Shown one piece after another: positions 24,796 through 32,747 of a DNA stretch of 36,213 bases (its first letter is position 1; each line of letters opens with the position of its first letter). The stretch covers positions 1-36,213 of the IMG/VR virus record IMGVR_UViG_3300021962_006383, one strand, 5' to 3'. The notes under the pieces are model-generated. The model saw only the letters and a list, made by a program, of their open reading frames with translations, was not told where the DNA came from and did not search any database. Origin of the DNA: a virus. The position numbers and the translations under genes were made by a program.

Positions 24796-25348
24796 TGCTC
24801 GTCTCCTTGTTTGTTGGTATCCAGTCTCCTACATCTATGATTTTATCTTGTTTGTATTGAGCCCAATCTGTGTAGCCTGCTTGTTTTTTAAAATCTATCA
24901 TAGACTGAGTCCAGATACCTTTGTTCGTTGCGTTGAAATCCTCATCATCGATTTTGAAACATAACTGTTTGTCTTCATCAGTATGTGAGAATATAATTGA
25001 ACAGAATGGTATGAATTTTTTATGTGTCCAAAAATGTGAGAATCTTTTCTTGACATCATTGTGTATTGCGTAAGGATAATCCACAGTCACATAGTAACCG
25101 TCTGCTAAGAATTTGCTCATCTGTAATGACTGATTAGCAATATTATGTTGATAACATCTGTTCGCTCCATAATAGATTGCTTCACAATCGTTCATTACAC
25201 ACAGTTCAAGTATTTGATCTGTTGTGAGTGAATTGGTTGCCAAGAACAGTGTGGTTTTTCCATATGCTAGAGTGTGCTCAACTTCAGGACCAACAAAAAC
25301 TTTTACTTCGTTAGCACCAAAAAATCCGTCTTTGTAATCTCTGTTCAT
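24788..25348 (-). CDS. Unknown 186-aa phage protein in the deazaguanine block
   Basis: Not assigned. Strong blocks are VKVFVGPEVEHTLAYGKTTL, CEAIYYGANRCYQ and FIPFCSIIFSH, so an alpha/beta fold is likely and His and Cys are frequent. A start further upstream would use TTG; I take the ATG at 25348 because a TATAAT box lies 6 bases before it. It is the first gene of a long operon leading to the QueD-like, radical SAM, glycosyltransferase, galE, folE and guaC genes, so a part in base or sugar chemistry is a fair guess. Confidence 0.72.
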   Translation of the reverse strand: MNRDYKDGFFGANEVKVFVGPEVEHTLAYGKTTLFLATNSLTTDQILELCVMNDCEAIYYGANRCYQHNIANQSLQMSKFLADGYYVTVDYPYAIHNDVKKRFSHFWTHKKFIPFCSIIFSHTDEDKQLCFKIDDEDFNATNKGIWTQSMIDFKKQAGYTDWAQYKQDKIIDVGDWIPTNKETSNA

Positions 25349-25354
25349 AATATT

Positions 25355-25382
25355 ATTATAACATTCCTTTCTCAATAGTCAA
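25355..25382 (-). promoter_or_regulatory. Sigma70-like promoter giving a leaderless mRNA for the modification operon
   Basis: TTGACT (25377-25382), 16-base spacer, TATAAT (25355-25360), then 6 bases to the ATG at 25348. It lies inside the end of the small membrane gene. Confidence 0.7.
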
Positions 25383-25493
25383 TAGGATTATAAAGTATAT
25401 GAGAATAATTAAAGTCCATACACCCATAACTATCTCAGTTTTTCTGTTGGATGGTAATTTACCCCAGCTCTTTTTCCAATTTCGCAATCGCAT
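25356..25493 (-). CDS. Small single-pass membrane protein, 45 aa
   Basis: Begins MRLRNWKKSWGKLPSNRKTE and continues into a single hydrophobic helix, VWTLIILIYFIILLTI, then EKGML. A basic N-terminus and a 16-18 residue membrane helix suggest a type II-like inner-membrane peptide with its N-terminus inside. It overlaps the end of the DUF465-like gene by 35 bases. Function unknown; small membrane peptides in T4-like phages often affect host membranes or lysis timing. Confidence 0.5.
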   Translation of the reverse strand: MRLRNWKKSWGKLPSNRKTEIVMGVWTLIILIYFIILLTIEKGML

Positions 25494-25650
25494 CTTTTAA
25501 AGCCAATTTTTCTTTTTTAAGTTTCATTAATACTACTTTTGATTCTGGACTTCTGTCATACTTTCTTAATTCTGTAACCTCTGCTACTTTTCTATTTAGA
25601 TATTCGTGATGCATAACTGCTTTTTTTAACTGTTTACTTTTGTTTGCCAT
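25459..25650 (-). CDS. Small coiled-coil protein, DUF465-like
   Basis: 63 aa, almost wholly helical and charged: KKAVMHHEYLNRKVAEVTEL and KLKKEKLALKDAIAKLEKEL are heptad-like. It resembles the YdcH/DUF465 family, whose function is unknown. GAGG precedes the ATG by 5-6 bases. It lies 9 bases after dpdA. Confidence 0.7.
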   Translation of the reverse strand: MANKSKQLKKAVMHHEYLNRKVAEVTELRKYDRSPESKVVLMKLKKEKLALKDAIAKLEKELG

Positions 25651-25659
25651 TTTATCCTC

Positions 25660-27102
25660 CTATTCAAATAATGAACTAAAATTATTTTTACCTTTTCCGC
25701 CACCTGTGGCTCTCTGCCAACGTGTACCTCTAATGTCAGCAAGGAAACTGGTTGCAGAATCGATCACCTCCATTGGTGTCTCAGATGTGAATACTTCTTT
25801 TACAAGTGTGTTAAAATACAGTATGTTTCTTGGCACAAAATCGCTTGGTTCGTCTGTGCTGTCTGAATCCTTAGTTTTCCTCCAGTGTTTGACTTCAGGT
25901 TGATGTTTAACCATCTCTATGTCATTCAAATCGTTGGCTAGATGAGTTGCTTTGATATGATTGTATACATTGTGTGCCATCATCAACACATATGAGAAAG
26001 AATCCCAACTAGTTTTACCTTCTTTGTTATTCTTGTTTAGATCGCCTTCTCCGTAGTAGCACACATCGCCCATTGTTAATCTATCACCAATCACACTAGG
26101 AAAAGGAAACGGAATAGTGGATTCTTTTAATCTCTTGTCATCTGGTGCTTTTTCCATAATGTATGACCATCTCTTAGGAGTGAATAGATTGTGTGTGTAC
26201 ACCAAGCCGTTGGCTGTGCTTAAAAATGCTGATGCTGAATCAAAACTGAGTGTGAAGTTTTCGTTCACGTGTTCTCGAATCTGTCGCTGTACCTGTGTTA
26301 AGAAACAAGCCCAGTCTAACTGCGAAGTTCCAAGTACGTGCATCCAATTCTTGCCATCTAATTTCTTCTCATCTCGCATTATGATCAATCTTCGTAGCAT
26401 CACTTCCATATCGCACATATTGATACCGCCCATCGCCCAACCTTCAAATTCAAAATCTTTAACTTTGTCATACCAAATCTGTGCTGTTTCCCAATCATCT
26501 CCCTGTAGAACGTTTAGGAATTTGGTCTGTCCTAATCTGTTCTTTTGAAAAAACTTGTTATTGTATATGGTACCATCTAGAGTGTCTTGGAAACTCTTAA
26601 GTCCTGTTTTAGGAGAGTTTAGTTCATCTGCCGCCCACGTTGGAACGTCTAGTGTCATTGCCCAATCTGATGTCAGTTCCAACCAGTTTAGAATATCTGA
26701 TCTAACTTTATTTGCTTTATTACCCTCAAAATCTTGCCAGTCAAAATTGATAACACCTCGACCTATTTGATATCCACCTGAATCACCCACAATGGTTGAA
26801 AACTTTCTGTCTCTGTTGACACACATAGAATCTCTATCGGGTGCCTTTTCTAGATCCAGACAGGCGTGACCTGCTGAATATAGTGATGTGGGATATGTGA
26901 AATAGCCTTCTTCAGGATTTAAGAAGTTCAGTCCTTCCACTCCGTTTTCAAATCCTTGAGGAATTCTTTCTTTGGGTATATGAGCACCTTCTGTGACTCT
27001 CTGTTTGCTGATGAAAGTGTTATAGAAATTTGAAATAGCAGGCAAGAACACCGCGTAGTCTCTTTGAGTGTTACCTAGATGTTCTCGCCTTTTATTCGTC
27101 AT
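25660..27102 (-). CDS. dpdA: DNA 7-deazaguanine transglycosylase with clamp-binding-like tail
   Basis: 480 aa, TGT-superfamily. Active-site parts are visible: VGDSGGYQ with Asp107 (base recognition), LDVP with Asp152, WAMGGI with Gly225-Gly226, and LSFDSAS with the likely nucleophile Asp288. The sequence is remote from tRNA TGT and lacks its C-terminal zinc-binding CxCxxC, as expected for DpdA, which swaps guanine in DNA for a 7-deazaguanine. Unusually the last residues are KNNFSSLFE, nearly the same as the polymerase tail KNTFNSLFEF. It follows the clamp gene with a one-base overlap (TAATG), so both are made together. Substrate choice (CDG or preQ0) is open. Confidence 0.85.
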   Translation of the reverse strand: MTNKRREHLGNTQRDYAVFLPAISNFYNTFISKQRVTEGAHIPKERIPQGFENGVEGLNFLNPEEGYFTYPTSLYSAGHACLDLEKAPDRDSMCVNRDRKFSTIVGDSGGYQIGRGVINFDWQDFEGNKANKVRSDILNWLELTSDWAMTLDVPTWAADELNSPKTGLKSFQDTLDGTIYNNKFFQKNRLGQTKFLNVLQGDDWETAQIWYDKVKDFEFEGWAMGGINMCDMEVMLRRLIIMRDEKKLDGKNWMHVLGTSQLDWACFLTQVQRQIREHVNENFTLSFDSASAFLSTANGLVYTHNLFTPKRWSYIMEKAPDDKRLKESTIPFPFPSVIGDRLTMGDVCYYGEGDLNKNNKEGKTSWDSFSYVLMMAHNVYNHIKATHLANDLNDIEMVKHQPEVKHWRKTKDSDSTDEPSDFVPRNILYFNTLVKEVFTSETPMEVIDSATSFLADIRGTRWQRATGGGKGKNNFSSLFE

Positions 27103-27839
27103 TATTGCGCCTGTGCTGGGATTATGTAATTGTATTCCCCTTGTCCAGAATCAACTGTGATCTGCATAGCACCTTCGTTGGAAAACTTCAGTGTTACTTT
27201 GGCTGAATCAGACAATTTAAGTATCTGTAGTACCTGAGCCACTGGCCACGCCCAACCTTTGTTGATTGTGCCTGTTACACCTGTAGCAAAAACAAATTCT
27301 CCACCGTGTGATGCTTGATCACCAAATGTGAAGACAAGATTTCCGTCTTCTGTTCTTACAACAAATGTGTTGTGCTCTGTGTTAGCCACAGATTGGAAAT
27401 TGAATCTTTGTACACCTGCCACAGTGGGTTCGATTTCAACGTCCCACTTAACACCTTTAAATTTTACAGTCTTAAGTTTTTCGTTGATGATCTCAGCATT
27501 CATAAATCTGTAATCGTTTTGGAAGTCACCCTTTTCATTCTCAAAATGGATGCCTGTCGGAAGTGTTGTTCCGTTCCTCTCACCTGACATTACAGTTATG
27601 TTTGCCTTTTCCTTATACTCAGGGCATTTTAAATGTATGTCCAACTTGTTCAGTTGTGGCATACCAAAAGTGCCTTTCATATCTGTTTGTGGCTTGTGAA
27701 AAGATCCCTGCAAGATCACTGATCTATCTTCTGCCATCGAATCAATTGCAGTTTCCGTATCAGTGCCTGTTATTTTTACAAGGTCTAAAAATCCCAGACC
27801 GTGCGTGTGTTTGACTATGTCTTGTAAGATATCTTTCAT
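27102..27839 (-). CDS. 45: DNA polymerase sliding clamp, T4 gp45-like
   Basis: 245 aa, near T4 gp45 (228). It forms the trimeric ring that holds the polymerase on DNA and, in T4, also activates late promoters. Residues GLGFLDLVKITGTDTETAID and DRSVILQGSFHKPQTDMKGT fit marine T4-like clamps. VVRTEDGNLVFTFGD and the C-terminal LKFSNEGAMQITVDSG are beta strands of the second domain. The ATG is 7 bases below a TATAAT box with no Shine-Dalgarno, so the mRNA is predicted to be leaderless. It is followed by dpdA. Confidence 0.88.
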   Translation of the reverse strand: MKDILQDIVKHTHGLGFLDLVKITGTDTETAIDSMAEDRSVILQGSFHKPQTDMKGTFGMPQLNKLDIHLKCPEYKEKANITVMSGERNGTTLPTGIHFENEKGDFQNDYRFMNAEIINEKLKTVKFKGVKWDVEIEPTVAGVQRFNFQSVANTEHNTFVVRTEDGNLVFTFGDQASHGGEFVFATGVTGTINKGWAWPVAQVLQILKLSDSAKVTLKFSNEGAMQITVDSGQGEYNYIIPAQAQ

Positions 27840-27846
27840 AATATGT

Positions 27847-27875
27847 ATTATAAAAGATATTTAGATTTAAATCAA
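27847..27875 (-). promoter_or_regulatory. Sigma70-like promoter giving a near-leaderless clamp-dpdA mRNA
   Basis: TTGATT (27870-27875), 17-base spacer, TATAAT (27847-27852), then 7 bases to the ATG at 27839. The spacer shares AATCTAAATA with that of the cupin-queE promoter, so the two may be co-regulated. Confidence 0.72.
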
Positions 27876-27883
27876 CCTTGAAA

Positions 27884-28684
27884 TTATTTTTCTACTGGTA
27901 TTTCTGTTATTTTATATAACACAACATTTTGATTACCAGGTTTTTTAAAAATAACATAATTAGCACGTGAACAGAATTGTGAAGTTTCTACAGTTTCAAA
28001 CCCAGCATCTTTTAACATTTGAGTCATTTTTTCTCGAGTATTAAAATTCCAATAACCTCGTTTAGCCTCGTGTAAATCCTCATCGTAGTTACAATCTGCA
28101 TAATGAATTAAACCATATCCGCCTGGTAAAATTGTTCTATTAATTTCTTTTAAATATTGTGCTATGTGTTCTTGAGTAAAAAAAGTAAAAGTGTCCCAAC
28201 TGAACATAAAACTACAACTATTTGTAGGTATATCTGATAGTCCTGCATAAAATTTTAAAAATTGATGATGCTTTGGATTTAGTTTTTTTTTAATTTTTGA
28301 AAATACATTAGGTAATATGTCTACTAGATAAATGATTCTCCAACTTAATAAACATTCAATAAATTTTCCATAGCCTGGACCAATTTCTAAACAATTCTGT
28401 AACGTGTTACCCATCTTAGCAAACTGGCCAATTTTTGAACTGATATTTTTAAATAACAGATCATTCTTTAATACTTCATTTCTTTCAGCCCTCCAATCAA
28501 GGTCTTGTTGATACCAATCACGAGTTTTGTCTAATTGAGCGATTTGATCGTCATTGTATGCGTCAACAGTGTTTGCAAGGTCTTGTAATTTTGTTTTAAA
28601 TTCAGAAACAAACTTTTTCCAGTCTTCCTGTTCAAGACGTTCTAATTTTTCTATCATTAGTTTGATTTCTTGTATGCTCAGCAT
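27884..28684 (-). CDS. SAM-dependent methyltransferase with coiled-coil N-terminus, AT-rich
   Basis: 266 aa. Residues 1-90 are helical and charged, then the SAM motif I reads CLEIGPGYGKFIE, with IIYLVDILPN as motif II and FMFSWDTFTFF as motif IV. LPGGYGLIHYAD fits the post-III strand. The gene lies between the clamp and polymerase genes, which are adjacent or nearby in T4-like phages, and is A+T-rich, so it looks like an inserted cassette. Substrate unknown; no DNA-methylase motif. Confidence 0.78.
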   Translation of the reverse strand: MLSIQEIKLMIEKLERLEQEDWKKFVSEFKTKLQDLANTVDAYNDDQIAQLDKTRDWYQQDLDWRAERNEVLKNDLLFKNISSKIGQFAKMGNTLQNCLEIGPGYGKFIECLLSWRIIYLVDILPNVFSKIKKKLNPKHHQFLKFYAGLSDIPTNSCSFMFSWDTFTFFTQEHIAQYLKEINRTILPGGYGLIHYADCNYDEDLHEAKRGYWNFNTREKMTQMLKDAGFETVETSQFCSRANYVIFKKPGNQNVVLYKITEIPVEK

Positions 28685-28692
28685 AGCAATAT

Positions 28693-31353
28693 TTAAAACT
28701 CAAACAGTGAATTGAAGGTATTTTTGGATTCAGTAGATCTTATGTCCCATTCTAACACTCCAATAAGATTATCTATCTTTTGATCTAATATAGTTGCTTC
28801 CATTGCTTCAGAATCAAATGCTAATTCTTTAAACCACTCTGGAATACGCATCTCGTCCACTGGATATGCTATACTTGTATAGCCCAGCGGATTATTTTTT
28901 AATTTACATACAATAACCTTAGCACCGTCTGTGATAGGCATAGAATAACGATCACCATACATATCTCGACAGTTGTTCCAGTTAATAGATGCTCTCACGT
29001 GACCTGGCATATTGGCACGACCTGCTTTCTTTTCTTTTTCCCAATACTCTGTGATATTGTTTGCTCTTTTTGGAGAACCTTTCTCCCAGCCTGGTCTTGC
29101 TTTAAACTCTTCTCGAAAACCTTTGATTCTATCTAATACTTCTGTTTCTGTTTTGTTTGTGAGCACCATCATTAATAGCTCTGATAGAAAATCTTGCACA
29201 AACACAGGAGTGTCTGATCTTTTTAAATCTAAACCCATTGCTTTCATTTTGCCTGGTTTGCCTGCTGTGTCCACACGCTCTCCTTCTTTGTCAAAATACA
29301 GCACAGCATATCTTTTCTTTGTGATGAACAGTCCTTTGGATGCTACAATTTCTCGACCGCCTTTGATCACTTCTCCTCGAGATTTAGGACAGTGAAATGC
29401 CTTAGTCATATATGAGTTAAAAGAACCATTAACTTCCTCAGCAATCTTATCGTATAGTTCTACAACATTCTCTTTCTCCCAGGGTATTTTACCTGCTTCA
29501 ATTTCTTTTTGTAAAGGTTTGTAAGCAGAAAAATACACAGAGTCTGTGTCACCGTATATGATAGAATCACCTCGATGATCATAATTGCCTGTGATAATCT
29601 CATTGGTCTTTGCCGCCATATGTTTTGTAATACATCTGCCTGTTAGTGTGACTGATTGTCCAATACGAATATCAAAGAAACGACAGCCTGGATTTAGAAT
29701 AGCACCATACAGCGAGTTTAGATTGATCTTTTTAACCAGTTGCCTCTTATCCCAAAACTCTCTTTCAATATCATTGTCACCACACTCATACATTTTTTTC
29801 TGCATCTCTTTTCTTTCAGCATACCAACGTTTTAATAAGCCTGGAATAATTGCTTCGTATTCATATGTAAAGATTGTGCCATTCGCACTCAGCATCCATT
29901 GATTATTTCCATCAAATATAATGTCGTGTAATTGAGCCGCTGACATTTTAACTGATGTACCATCTTCCCAATCCACAATAATTTCAGTGCCTCGATCCTG
30001 TTTCATCACTGCTTGATATTCCCAACTGCCAAATTGATTATCCCAAGCCTGAGCAAATGATTTCTTTTGATGTTTGGCTCTGTTTACTTCTGCTGATGTA
30101 ATAACTGGACGACATTGTCCTACTATGCTCTCTGGTCCCATATTCAGTGCTCTAATCACAGACGGATACAGTGAATTAATATCGATTGAACCAATCCAAT
30201 TGTGTAGTCCTTTTTTAGGAGTGGCCACATAAGCACCTGCCGCCGCAACATTTTCACCTTCCTCTCTTTTAATTCTGCCTGGCACAATCATTCCACGTCT
30301 GTGTGCTTCGTTTACAATCGCCTGTTCAGTCACTGCCACAGCACCCATTGTGGTCTGTAGTAACACAGTGTTCTGATGAGCAATCTCATTCGCTAATTCA
30401 ATAAACTTTAATTTCTTTTCCAGTTTAGCCAGCAGTGCGGTATCTTGTCTGTTGTATTCTATGAACAAGCCAAAGTCATTGTTGTAGAGAGCATCTAAAG
30501 ATCCCTCATACACAGTCTTTCTCTCATCCAACTCCCATTCACCTATGGCATCTAATCGATACGAATGTCTTTCCTCATAGGTGTATTTTCTGTACAGTTC
30601 TAATAGATCCAGATGCACTCTACCAATTAAATCATAACTGATCTGCTCTCGACCATATTTTTCAAATGTTCTTTTCTTAGGTTTTTCACCCCAAAAACAC
30701 AATCTACGAGTATCATCAGAACTCAATACCTTTTGTATTCTACCCACTGTGTAGGGAATATCGTATCCCTCTGAGTTCCAACCTGATAGTATATCAGCAT
30801 CTTCAATCAGTGTGAGGAAAGCATCCAACATATCTTTTTCTCGTTCAAACAGCATTACGTTATCAAAACGTTCTGTGGCCATTCGTGCTGATCCCATATT
30901 CATACCACGAGGAGGAACAGCAAAGGTTACGAGCTGATCAGTCCAACTGAGATAACAGGTTATGGCAGTGATAGGCATAAATGGATCATCTGTGGTGGAG
31001 TATCCTCTCTTAGGATCAAAGTCTACCTCAATGTCAAAGAACACCACGTTCAGTTTAGGAGCATCTTTGCCTAGATAGTTTTCTTCTAGGCAACGAAACA
31101 CAGGATTGATATCCTGTTCATATAATTTTTTATTTGATCTTATTTTTTGCTCTCGTATAAAATCTTTAAACGTAGCAGTTTGAACTTTTTGTAGTTTTTC
31201 ACCAAATATACTTCTGTGTTTGCCACGAGCATCTGGATAATAAAATATATAACGAGCATCATATTCCACGAACTTACGCTCGCCTTTGCTGTTTCTTTCT
31301 ACAACATAGACTTTATCTTCATCTCTTTTATAGTAAGCGTCTATATAACTCAT
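28693..31353 (-). CDS. 43: Family B DNA polymerase, T4 gp43-like
   Basis: 886 aa (T4 gp43 is 898). Exonuclease motifs: FFDIEVDFD with Asp107 and Glu109, GWNSEGYDIP near 191, and YNRQDTALL near 300. Polymerase motifs: DINSLYPS with Asp391, KINLNSLYG near 542, and YGDTDSVY with Asp602 and Asp604. The C-terminus ends KNTFNSLFEF, equivalent in position to the RB69 gp43 clamp-binding peptide ending LFDMFDF. It overlaps the upstream membrane gene by 4 bases and belongs to the dsbA-like operon (31888 to 27884). It is intact. Confidence 0.96.
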   Translation of the reverse strand: MSYIDAYYKRDEDKVYVVERNSKGERKFVEYDARYIFYYPDARGKHRSIFGEKLQKVQTATFKDFIREQKIRSNKKLYEQDINPVFRCLEENYLGKDAPKLNVVFFDIEVDFDPKRGYSTTDDPFMPITAITCYLSWTDQLVTFAVPPRGMNMGSARMATERFDNVMLFEREKDMLDAFLTLIEDADILSGWNSEGYDIPYTVGRIQKVLSSDDTRRLCFWGEKPKKRTFEKYGREQISYDLIGRVHLDLLELYRKYTYEERHSYRLDAIGEWELDERKTVYEGSLDALYNNDFGLFIEYNRQDTALLAKLEKKLKFIELANEIAHQNTVLLQTTMGAVAVTEQAIVNEAHRRGMIVPGRIKREEGENVAAAGAYVATPKKGLHNWIGSIDINSLYPSVIRALNMGPESIVGQCRPVITSAEVNRAKHQKKSFAQAWDNQFGSWEYQAVMKQDRGTEIIVDWEDGTSVKMSAAQLHDIIFDGNNQWMLSANGTIFTYEYEAIIPGLLKRWYAERKEMQKKMYECGDNDIEREFWDKRQLVKKINLNSLYGAILNPGCRFFDIRIGQSVTLTGRCITKHMAAKTNEIITGNYDHRGDSIIYGDTDSVYFSAYKPLQKEIEAGKIPWEKENVVELYDKIAEEVNGSFNSYMTKAFHCPKSRGEVIKGGREIVASKGLFITKKRYAVLYFDKEGERVDTAGKPGKMKAMGLDLKRSDTPVFVQDFLSELLMMVLTNKTETEVLDRIKGFREEFKARPGWEKGSPKRANNITEYWEKEKKAGRANMPGHVRASINWNNCRDMYGDRYSMPITDGAKVIVCKLKNNPLGYTSIAYPVDEMRIPEWFKELAFDSEAMEATILDQKIDNLIGVLEWDIRSTESKNTFNSLFEF

Positions 31354-31631
31354 TCAAAAAATACTTTATAATTTCCTATTACATTCATTATAGTAAACCA
31401 ACTAGCGAGTACGCAAGTCCAAATTATTCTTCTTCGAAAACTTGCAACTGCTAATGTGCAGGATCCCACAAGATACAGAGGAAATACCCAATCCATTACA
31501 GGATGTGGCGATGTAAATGTCAAGATGCAGGATCCTGCAATCGTAAACAGCACAGACACTACTTCTAAATAGAACGCAAGTCTATCTGTTACGAAACTCG
31601 TAACCCAAAATTCTCTTATAAGTTTGAACAC
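31350..31631 (-). CDS. Small three-helix membrane protein
   Basis: 93 aa with three membrane segments (about 19-40, 47-64 and 69-87). The size is that of a semi-SWEET-type half-transporter or a phage membrane modulator, but no PQ motif or holin-like pattern is seen. It overlaps the polymerase gene (4 bases) and the DsbA-like gene (1 base), so it is made with the replication proteins. Confidence 0.65.
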   Translation of the reverse strand: MFKLIREFWVTSFVTDRLAFYLEVVSVLFTIAGSCILTFTSPHPVMDWVFPLYLVGSCTLAVASFRRRIIWTCVLASWFTIMNVIGNYKVFFE

Positions 31632-31888
31632 TAGATCTTGCCAGCGGCCGCTAATATAGAATCTACCATATCCATATCGTCCTGTACAGATTTGTAAGAA
31701 TCTTTATGAGCAATAGTGATTGCTTTGCTGATTAATCCTGGTTTGATATCTAATTCTTCTGCTATAGCCTTGACTGTGTCTCTCAACCCACCTTTTAGAT
31801 CGTCAATCTCTCCTAATACCTGAGAGCCTTCTTTGATGATCTGTATTATTTTTTGTTTTTCTGCGTCGTTAAAGTTTTTACCTGACAT
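31631..31888 (-). CDS. Putative dsDNA-binding protein, DsbA-like
   Basis: 85 aa, helical, resembling the small double-stranded DNA-binding protein DsbA of T4-like phages (89 aa), which aids late transcription. The pattern is DAEKQKIIQIIKEGSQVLGE, then AIAEELDIKPGLISKAITIA, a helix-turn-helix-like segment. AGGAG precedes the ATG by 7 bases. It heads an operon with the small membrane protein and the polymerase. Assignment rests on size, fold and position. Confidence 0.5.
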   Translation of the reverse strand: MSGKNFNDAEKQKIIQIIKEGSQVLGEIDDLKGGLRDTVKAIAEELDIKPGLISKAITIAHKDSYKSVQDDMDMVDSILAAAGKI

Positions 31889-31909
31889 TTTTTACTCCTT
31901 TTTTTTTAA

Positions 31910-31938
31910 ATTATAAATGATATATGGAAAAAGTTCAA
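31910..31938 (-). promoter_or_regulatory. Sigma70-like promoter for the polymerase operon
   Basis: TTGAAC (31933-31938), 17-base spacer, TATAAT (31910-31915). The leader of about 15 bases carries AGGAG before the ATG at 31888. Confidence 0.75.
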
Positions 31939-31945
31939 CCTAATA

Positions 31946-32743
31946 TTAATTTTGACGAGTAAATTCCCAATATTTTTCTTTGTCAATGTGTTGGTATTCT
32001 TCTTTTGGTACTGCATACATAATCAACATAGTTTTTCTAGTATCATTGGTAATATTTTTTCCAGTACCGTGCAAAGCATACCCATCAAAAATAACAGCGT
32101 CACCAGATTTTTGTGGTATTGATTTCATAACGTGACCGTTGTAAAATCTAATATTATCAGAAGTATGATCCCAATTTGTACATAAACAAGGATTACCTCC
32201 TACACAACCTTCATCGCAAAATCCTAATCTATTTGATCTTCGTTCTTTGATATCTTCTAACCATAAACATCCGTTATCTACAGTGGTATCAGTTAAACTT
32301 ATATACATAGTGTATAATTCTCCTGTTGTAAATTTTTCATAAAAACCATCATCTCCACTAGAAGTATCTTGATGAGGCCTATGACCTTTTGTTTCAGGTC
32401 CTTGATTCATAATTTTATCTTTAAAGAATATTAAATCTGGATTAATTTTGTGCATTAAAGTTTCCATGCCTTTAATATATTTTTTTCCTATTTCAGTTCT
32501 TACTAGTATGTAATGAGCTTTCCATAGATCCCATTTTCCATTTTTTTTGTAAATGTCTGAACTTATAGTAGTTTTATCTTGTTTTTGTTCGCTATATATT
32601 TTTTCTTTTATTGCTTCGCCTTTTATAATATTCCAATGGTCATCTATTTCTTTTAATTGATTCTGATCAAGAAAATTTTCTATTTTACAATAGCCTAATG
32701 ATTTTAATTCAGAAAGATGTTTTTCGCTGATATCGAAATTCAT
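31946..32743 (-). CDS. Phytanoyl-CoA dioxygenase (PhyH)-family Fe(II)/2-oxoglutarate oxygenase
   Basis: 265 aa. The iron ligands fit HxD...H: His124-x-Asp126 (PHQDTSSGD) and His225 (YALHGTGKN), with Arg236 (NDTRKTML) for 2-oxoglutarate. NGCLWLEDI is the conserved strand. I use the Met at 32743, just past the upstream gene; an ATG at 32803 would overlap that gene by 56 bases. It lies between replication and virion modules and is A+T-rich, suggesting an added cassette. The substrate is not known: hydroxylation of a small molecule, protein or base is possible. Confidence 0.82.
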   Translation of the reverse strand: MNFDISEKHLSELKSLGYCKIENFLDQNQLKEIDDHWNIIKGEAIKEKIYSEQKQDKTTISSDIYKKNGKWDLWKAHYILVRTEIGKKYIKGMETLMHKINPDLIFFKDKIMNQGPETKGHRPHQDTSSGDDGFYEKFTTGELYTMYISLTDTTVDNGCLWLEDIKERRSNRLGFCDEGCVGGNPCLCTNWDHTSDNIRFYNGHVMKSIPQKSGDAVIFDGYALHGTGKNITNDTRKTMLIMYAVPKEEYQHIDKEKYWEFTRQN

Positions 32744-32747
32744 GCAA

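Noticed and set aside
26117-26548. 143-aa plus-strand open frame opposite dpdA
   Set aside because: Cys/Ser/Phe-rich sequence with no pattern, opposite conserved TGT-fold residues.
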